Shown: positions 24,030 to 33,000 of the stretch, piece after piece
Numbering within the stretch: position 1 is the first letter of the stretch
How the letters are laid out: the number at the start of each line of letters is the position of its first letter
Assembly (NCBI GenBank): GCA_947184155.2
Contig: CAMXCT020003724.1
Span: forward strand, 460,001-524,000
Length of the DNA stretch: 64,000 nucleotides
From: Cladocopium goreaui
Taxonomy: Eukaryota; Sar; Dinophyceae; Suessiales; Symbiodiniaceae
Reading direction: 5' to 3'
Notes under the pieces: generated by a model
What the model was told of the DNA's origin: nothing
Seen by the model: only the letters and a program-made list of their open reading frames with translations
Databases searched by the model: none
Position numbers and translations under genes: made by a program

Positions 24030-27000
24030 TGTATGTATGTATGTATGTATATCTCCAGATATACATAATCTATCAAAACTGTGACTAGGCAGCCCATTAC
24101 ATCCCAGATGGCTGGTTCACCAGCCACTGACCGAACCTTTTAGGACCATCGATGCTACGGGCACCACCCGACTGACTGGGAATGGTAAGTAAACATAGCA
24201 CCTATTTGGGAAGGGATTTTGGGGATGGTAAACATGACAACATCATGGGATATTACTTGAATAAGGCATGGATATTAATATAATGGCCCATATTGCTTGA
24301 ATTTATGTATCTATCTCTCTCAGTTTAGGACCTTAGTTTACGAATTTTCTTAGGAAAAAAACATGAATTCGGTTTCTTTATTTGTTCCTATCCTCGTTTT
24401 TTGAAATGTATTCATCTCTTTCTCAGCTTAATTAACAACCATGAATGTTTTCTGGATCCATTTCCCACAGGAAGGTTTTCTAACATGAGGCTACCCCCCA
24501 TATCATCCAAGTCATCAACCAACCATTTGCGTATAGGTTAACCCATGGTGACTTGGAGATCCCCTATTGCCCCATATATATATATACCAATTGTGATTTT
24601 CCATCATGCTGCTATGACCACCACCTTCCAGTGTTTCATCAGGTGCCAGCCAACCAACACTACATGCCTCCAATAGGCATTTCGTGGCTCAGGGAGCCTG
24701 GATGTGGGAGGGTGGGCATTTCGCTTGCCTGTGAGCCATAGGTTCCGAAGGTAGCAGGGCTACCGATCTGGCTGTTTGGACGAGGACGTCCATTTGCGCT
24801 TGGTGAAGCAAAGACCTTTTGTGAACATCAGCAGAGCAAAACAGAGAGGGGCGAACGGTCTGAAGCTGTGTGAAGATTGATAGGTGTGGCCACCGTCATT
24901 TCTTGGGGCATTGGACATTTACCCTTTCAGTTTCTGCAGTGGGAGCTTTACCAATTACATTGGTAGCGGAGCTCCGGCTCCAGCTCCGAAGTTTCCAGGG
25001 GGATAGGCGTGAAGGATGGCATCGACTTCAGATGGCGATGGGCAATCTGGCACAGGTGTGAATTCACAGCTGGCTTCTCTGGTTCCTAGCTTTGACCCAT
25101 CGAAAGATGATCTGCAAACCTACCAGAAAAGGGTTCAATTGGTGTTGGCCGCATGGCCGAAGACGCGTATAACTGAACTGGTAATGAGGCTAATCCTTAA
25201 CTGCCAAGGAAGTGCCTTCGACAAATTGCAGTTACACCAAACAGAGCTGATGGAGAATGATGAGAAAGCTGTGCAACGCATCATCACCTTGTTAGGAGGT
25301 CACTGGGGAAAGATTGGGTTGGAAAAGCAATATGAAGATGCTGAATCAGCCTTGTTTCATACCTCCCAACATGCCGATGAATCGAACGATTCATACCTTG
25401 CTCGAGCCGATGTGGCCTGGAGTAAGCTTCTCAGCCGCAAACTGGAAATGAAAGATCTGCAAGCGTACATCCTACTACGAGGGTCAACGTTGAGCCCCGA
25501 GGAGAAGAAGAAGGTAATCCTGGAGTCGGATCAGTCTTTGGAGGGTCAGTTGACCGTATCTAAAGTAGCTGAAGCAATCCGAATTCTGGGTGCAACCTTT
25601 TTCAATGATATGACCGGAAACAAGAAAACCAAGACCAAGGTGTACAGTGCAGCAACTCTGGTTGCGGAGGACGAAGAGGATGAGGCCCATCTGGCCACTC
25701 AGGAAGAAATGGGTGAGGATGAAATGTTAGAATGTTTGTTGAGTGAGGGAGACCCTGATGCAACCCTGGTGACAGATTTCGAAAATGCTGTATCCGAGAT
25801 TGTACAGGAAGACACAGCCCTTGCAGCAGCATACACCTCATACCAAGATGCACATCGGCGATTGGCCGATAAGTCCAAATACCGTGGCTTTTGGCCAGTA
25901 GCACGTGAGTCCAGCGGATCTACCAAAGGTAAATCTGGTGGCAACAAGGGTGGAGGCAAGAACAAAGGATCGTGGCCAAACAAGCCACGTCGTAGCCTGC
26001 AAGATCGGATCTTGAACTCCACATGCCGACTATGCAACCGTCGTGGCCACTGGAAGGCAGAATGCCCATTCCGACAGTCGGGATCGACAGCTTCTGCCTC
26101 AGCCAACAATGCGATGCCAACGACAACCGTCGTTGTTGGAGAAGCCGCGGACGACATCCTGCCCATGGAGTTCGTCCAACTGCCTGAGATGCCATCCACA
26201 ACAGCCGACTCAAATGAGCCTTTGTCCAGTTTTTTAAGTAATGTCACGAGTTATGGGGTGTGCAGTCCTGTTACATGGGGTTGATTCATGGGGAATCTTA
26301 TGGGAGTAACAGGGTTAAGCAGCATGACCATCCCACTGCTCATGAAAGGTTACGGACATGGTTAGCTTGGAGGGATAATACATCACCTGCATTGCATAAC
26401 CTGCCGAGGAAATGTGAAAGCCAGAGAGAACACGATGTACCTGAGAGAACCGTAGAGCCTGTCAAAGTTTCAAGCCCATGTGCCAATCAGGTGTAAGAGC
26501 CCAACCAAGCATCCGAACCATGCCAAAGCGATGATAGCCAAATATGTTTTGCCACTCATTCGTCATACGGCATTTTGGATCTGGGAGCTTCCAAAACAGT
26601 GATAGGTAGCGAATGCCTGCCGGACTTAATTCGTAGCCTCGATGCAAGCATCCGGAAGCAGTTGACACGCTGTCCATGCCAAGTCACTTTCAGGTTTGGG
26701 AATGAAGCCACCTTGTCAAGTCGTCAAGCACTAGTCATACCGATAGGGAAACTACGACTCAAAGTAGCCATAGTGCCTGGAGGAACACCCTTTTTGCTGA
26801 GCAACACATTGATGCGAGCCATGGAAGCCAAGATCGATTGCTCCAGTCAAACGTTGTCCAGTAAAATGTTATGCAAGCCAGTTTCACTTCAGTTGACAAG
26901 CAAGGGTTTGTTTCTCATAGATGTCAATCAGTTGGTACAAGCAGCCCAGGACAACTGTTTTTCCAATTTGAAGTGCGAACGCCAGACCATTGCTGAGACT

Positions 27001-30000
27001 TTTGTGTCCGATGGCAAGGTGAAAAAGACAGTGTCATGGGATCTTTCAGACAAGGTATCAGGTCAGTTTTCACAGGTCATGCAGTCACCAGATCAAAGAC
27101 AATCTGTAGGAGAGAATCATGTCAAAAATGTCAACACCAATCAAGTGAAAAGTGAGGATGGAAGAGACGCTCCGTCCCCTGAGACCACAAGCTTCCAATG
27201 CACACGAAAGAAGCACGGTATCAAAGCATACCAAGCCGACCAATCAACATGCAGCGCGGCTCAAGGAACAACAGGTGAAAACATCCGTGCCAAGGACCCG
27301 AGATCGACTGAGGATCATGTCGCTCAGCCAGCGCCTTCGCCGAGTACAAGGACCACCAGTGGCGCCCGAAATGCCAAGTCTCAGTCACCTGACTCTGGAG
27401 GATTTGTCTGCAGAGATTGTGACGTTCGGTCAGAAATACATGGGGTGCCACTTCCGGGACACCTGGGAGGACCAAGAATGGGTTCAGTTCATGGTGAGTC
27501 GCTACAGCAAGAGCACAAAGGAGGGCCATCGACGATACCTCCGGTATGTGGAGTTGAAGGTCGAGGCCTTGGAACAGTCGCAAGAGACGGTTCCACCAAA
27601 GTCCAACCCACAAGGAGTGCTTCGAAGCCAAGCCAAGGCCAAAGCCATGACACGTCACTTCGGCACTCCCATCAACACCTCTTTGCCAGATGGGGAAGCC
27701 GACTGGGATATCGCACCCGAGATGTATGCCTCTCAGATTACACCCGACCAGACCATCTACACGGCCGAGGACATGGATGCCATCCAACAGCGGATGTTGA
27801 ACATGGAGAACGCTCTGTCCAGGGTGATTCGACACATCGAGGACCAGGCACTGATGAATCAGCTGAGCCGCAGCCCCGAGGATCAGTGACATGCGACTGG
27901 GATGAAGACGTCTTAACGACGATGCATGCTGAATCACGTCAGTTGTTTGACATGGTGAAACAGTTTGATGAAGAACTTCTCAAGGTCAAATCACAGACTC
28001 CTGCCCTTGGAACTCCTTGGTTATTAGGTGAGGTAATGTGTGGTGAACAGTCGCAACTGACTCAACAGATGCAACAGCTAGGCAAGCATGCCTTCCGATT
28101 CAGCCGGCAAGATGGAGATCTCTCCACATGTGAAGGCCGTACACTTTTGTTCCAAAAGGTTTGCAGGCATAGGCCGCAACACATTTGGTACAGTCCAGTT
28201 TGTGGCCCCTGGTCATCATGGTCCCAATTGAATGCCTCAAAGTCACTACATCATCATGATGAATATGTCAGAAAACGACAAGAGCTCTTGTATCAAATTG
28301 CTTTGGGTATTACACTGTACCGTCACCAAGTAGGCCAAGGATACCATCTACATTGGGAACAGCCTCTCAAGTCCTTGATGTTTAGGAATCCCAACATGAG
28401 TGAGGTACATCAACATACTCAGGCATGCCAATTTGACATGTGCAGAGCCGGTGACTTACGTGACCCTGAGACCCAACAGCCGACCAAGAAAGGAATGACC
28501 GTTTTGACTTCCTATCCACCTCTGTACAATCACTTACATGGCATGACATGCAACCACCAACATGTGCACCAACCTTTGGAAGGGTCATGCAAACCAAAAC
28601 CCAACCAGCCTTCCATTTTGAGAACGCAATACTCAGAATCATACACCCGAAAATTTGCCAGGACGGTTGTGAAAGTGTTGATCAAGGGAGGTAAACAGTG
28701 GCCATTCAACTGGCGCCCTGGCATATTGTGTTTTGCCCAGCAAGACGCTGCCTGTGCCGCATCGTCGTCCAGTAAAGTGAGAAGAGTCGCTCAATTTGAG
28801 CGATCCGAGTTGGTCCAACCAATTCGTCGAGCTGATCCCGGAAACAAACGGCCCAAGTATGACCGTCAACAGGGAGACGCACCATCACTGGAAATGTGTC
28901 AACACGTCATACAAATGATCAGTTCCAACTTCCCAAGAGTTGGAAAACGTGAAATCACTGAGAATGAAGTCAAACAACAGTTGCAACAGATATTGAATGT
29001 GACTGTTTTTGCTCGAGATCATGACAAGAAGGAAAATTCACAGTCATCTGTGACTGAGAGGAGTGCACCTGAATCACTCAGCAGTGACCAGCGCCCTGAA
29101 GGTATGCTAGAGGATAGCGTGCCTGATAGCGTTGTTGAAACCCATGAGCCACCAAAATTCATGCCAGCAGAAGAAGCTGCTGAACCTGATGTTGGCAGTA
29201 GGAATGCCGAAGAGTTTTCTGACAGTCCAACAACCGATGCACGCAATGCACCTGCAGTTCCTGAAGTGACCTCTTATGAACCAAGTGGTCCAATTTTGAA
29301 ACAACAATCATATCGATTTCAACAACTTCCCAAGTGGGAACAACAAGATCTCATGCGTATGCACAAGAATCTTGGACATCCATCAAATGACAGACTTGCC
29401 AAGGCACTTCAGAACAGCGGCTATAGACCTGAGGTTGTTCAAGCTGCTCAGGAGATACAGTGCCCAATATGTGCTGCCAATCAGCCACCAAAACATGCCC
29501 GACCAGCCACTCTGAAAACCATGTTGGATTTTAACCATAAAATTTATGTAGATGGGGTAACCTGGGCTAACCAAGCAGGCAAGAATTACCACTTCTACCA
29601 TGTGTTGGATGCCGGAACCAATTATCACATTGCCATTTCTGCACCCGCAAAGACCACTGAGAGCTTTCTCCAGATCATGAATCAGCATTGGCTCAGTTGG
29701 GCAGGGCCACCTCAAGAAATGGTAGTTGACTCTGGAACCGAACTTAATAGCTCACAGGTGGATGAATTTGTGCAGCGGTTTGGAATCAAGAGCACCACCA
29801 CCACTCCCGAAGCTCATTGGCAGAGTGGCAAGATCGAACGTCATGGTAGCTTTCTGCAGACCATGTTGGACAAAATGGACCTGGAATATCCAATTCAGGA
29901 TTACCACCAATTGCAAGTTGCTTTGAACCAGGCCACACATGCCAAGAACGCTTTAAGCATTCGGCATGGCTATGCTCCTGAAATCATAGTGTTTGGTAAG

Positions 30001-33000
30001 CACTCTCGGTTGCCAGGGTCAGTTTTGAGTGATGAATCATTGCCCTCTCATGAGAGCCTCATGGAAGAAGGTGATCCCTTGTCCAGCCAAGAGTTTCGAC
30101 AGTTGCTGAATGTCCGTGAGTCCGCCCGAAAAGCGTATCACATAGCTGATAACAGCGATGTGCTCAGAAGAGCAGCCTTACGCCGAGCCTGTCCAAGCCG
30201 AGGACACTTCACCAAAGGGGAATGGGTAATGATATGGCGAAACAATCCACTCAAACAGCTACGATGGCAAGGCCCTCACCGAGTAATAATTCAAGATGGT
30301 CAACATGTAGTGTGGTGTACATCAGGGGGTAAGATATACCGAAGTGCTCCAGAAAATACCCGCAAAGCTTATCCCCAAGAGGGTTCCCCTGAAGGTCCGG
30401 AACTTCCTGAAGATGTGACGCCTCTCATGTTACAAATCCAGAGAATGCAATCTCCCGACAATAATATGAGTGAGCTTGATCTATCCCAACAACCCCATGA
30501 TCCAACAATCAATAATGAATCCAACAACCATACAGATAACGCACCCGAAACACCAGAAAGCCACAGGGAAAATACCGAACACCATCCACCATCAGATGCA
30601 CAAGATCAAGAAGAAGGAAGCCGACAGGAATCCACTTCTCAACCAGACCAGGAACCTGAAAACCAAGAAGACAGTGAAACACCAGGGATCTCCGAAAATG
30701 AAGATCGGCCAGAAGCCATCATGTACACATGTCATGAGACCACAAATGCTTTCACTGAAGAAGCCATGAACACATTGGCCTGGAAATGTGAATTTGACAT
30801 GGACTTAGGTATGCCACTGAATCAATACATGCCCTCTGATGAAGAGTCCTGGGCAATGCTGGCCACCACGGCAAAGAAGCAGCGGACCGAGGTCAAGTTG
30901 ACCGAGCTCTCACCGTCAGAACGGGCAGAATTTCAAGCTGCAAAGGAATCAGAGATCCAGAACTGGATCAAAACAGGTACAATCAGCACCATTTTGAGAC
31001 AACAAATACCTGAAGAACAGATATTAAGATGTCGATGGATTCTCACATGGAAACCCATAGATAATGCTGGTCAAGAAGATTCAATCCAACAAAATGCTAA
31101 GACTCACAAAGCAAAAGCACGACTTGTAGTTTTGGGTTACCTTGATCCCCGCATAGAAGAGTTACCTCGTGACAGTCCAACACTCAATAAGACATCTCGT
31201 ATGTTAGCCCTGCAGGTGATAGCTTCTCATGCATGGCAACTTCGCAGCTTTGACATCAAAGCTGCCTTTCTCCAAGGGCAGCCACAAGCCAACAGAATCA
31301 CAGCCATTGACCCTGTGCCAGAGCTCCGGAGAGCGCTGAATTTGAAGACTTCCGAAGTCTGCAAACTCAACAAGAGTGCATATGGGTTGATAGATGCTCC
31401 GTACCTGTGGTACTGCGCCTTGGTGTCTGAGTTGATAAACCTTGGTTTCGAACAATCCCCCTTCGACCCATGTTTAATGATTCTTAGATCCTATGATGAA
31501 AAGACTCAACAAACCAAACTGGAAGGGGTCCTTGGAATCCATGTGGACGATGGAATTGGAGGAGGAAGTGAACTATTCGTTGCCAAGATTCAACAACTTG
31601 AGAAGAAATTTCCGTTTGGCTCACAGAAAATTTCCTCATTTACCTTTACAGGTATTGAATTGACTCAACATGGAGATCACAGCATATCCATGAGCCAATC
31701 CAACTATGTGAGAAAGATCAAAGCCATTTCAATTGAACCCAATCGCAAAACACAATTGGAATCTCCTGTCGCTGAACCAGAACGACTTTCATTACGAGCA
31801 TTAGTAGGAAGCTTACAATATGCTGCCATTAACACGCGACCTGACCTTTCCAGCAAATTATCACTTTTGCAATCATCAATCAACAAGGCCACAGTTGAAA
31901 CTTTGATGGAAGGCAATCGAGTATTGCACGAAGCCAAGAAATATCACGATGTAACCATCAACATCAAACCCATTCCACATCAAAATTTCCGTTTCCTGGC
32001 CTTTTCCGATGCATCATTCTCATCACCATCCAAACCTGACTCGCATGCTGGATCCATCATTGTGGGAACTCATCAGGATATCAGTAAGAATTTCCAGTGT
32101 CCTATTAGTCCATTGACATGGGGTTGTAGGAAAATTCAAAAGGTTGTCACCAGCACTTTGGCGGCAGAGACGATGGCCCTATCGTCAACACTTGACCAAT
32201 TGTCCTGGCTAAGACTCTTTTGGAGCTGGATTCACGACCCGAGCACGGAATGGAAAAATCCTGAGGAAACCCTAAAGAAAATACATGCCGCAATCACAAT
32301 TCCCACCAAAAATCCCGACAGTGACATGGCCATAACAGATTGCAAGAGTTTATATGATTTAGTGACGAAGACCGCACCGCCTCAATGCTCCGAATTTCGT
32401 GTGCAACTCATGGCGCGAGCCATTCGTGAATCTCTTCGTGAAGGCACTCATTTGAGGTGGGTACCAAGTGGTGCTCAGTTAGCAGACGCCCCGACCAAAG
32501 CCATGGAGTCACACTTTCTCCGTGAGACTTTAAGTTTGGGGACCTACCGTATATATGATGAAGAAGCCACCCTCAAAGCCAGAGCCCGATCGAAAGACCG
32601 CCTCCGATGGCTCAAAACTCATGAGACCACATCCGAATCCCAAGCGCTTGAGTGAGAATGAAGGTTCAAAGTAAATCCATGAATGCAGCATGATGTGATT
32701 TGCCTTAATGATTTTCCATCATGCTGCTATGACCACCACCTTCCAGTGTTTCATCAGGTGCCAGCCAACCAACACTGCATGCCTCCAATAGGCATTTCGT
32801 GGCTCAGGGAGCCTGGATGTGGGAGGGTGGGCATTTCGCTTGCCTGTGAGCCATAGGTTCCGAAGGTAGCAGGGCTACCGATCTGGCTGTTTGGACGAGG
32901 ACGTCCATTTGCGCTTGGTGAAGCAAAGACTTTTTGTGAACATCAGCAGAGCAAAACAGAGAGGGGCGAACGGTCTGAAGCTGTGTGAAGATTGATAGGT

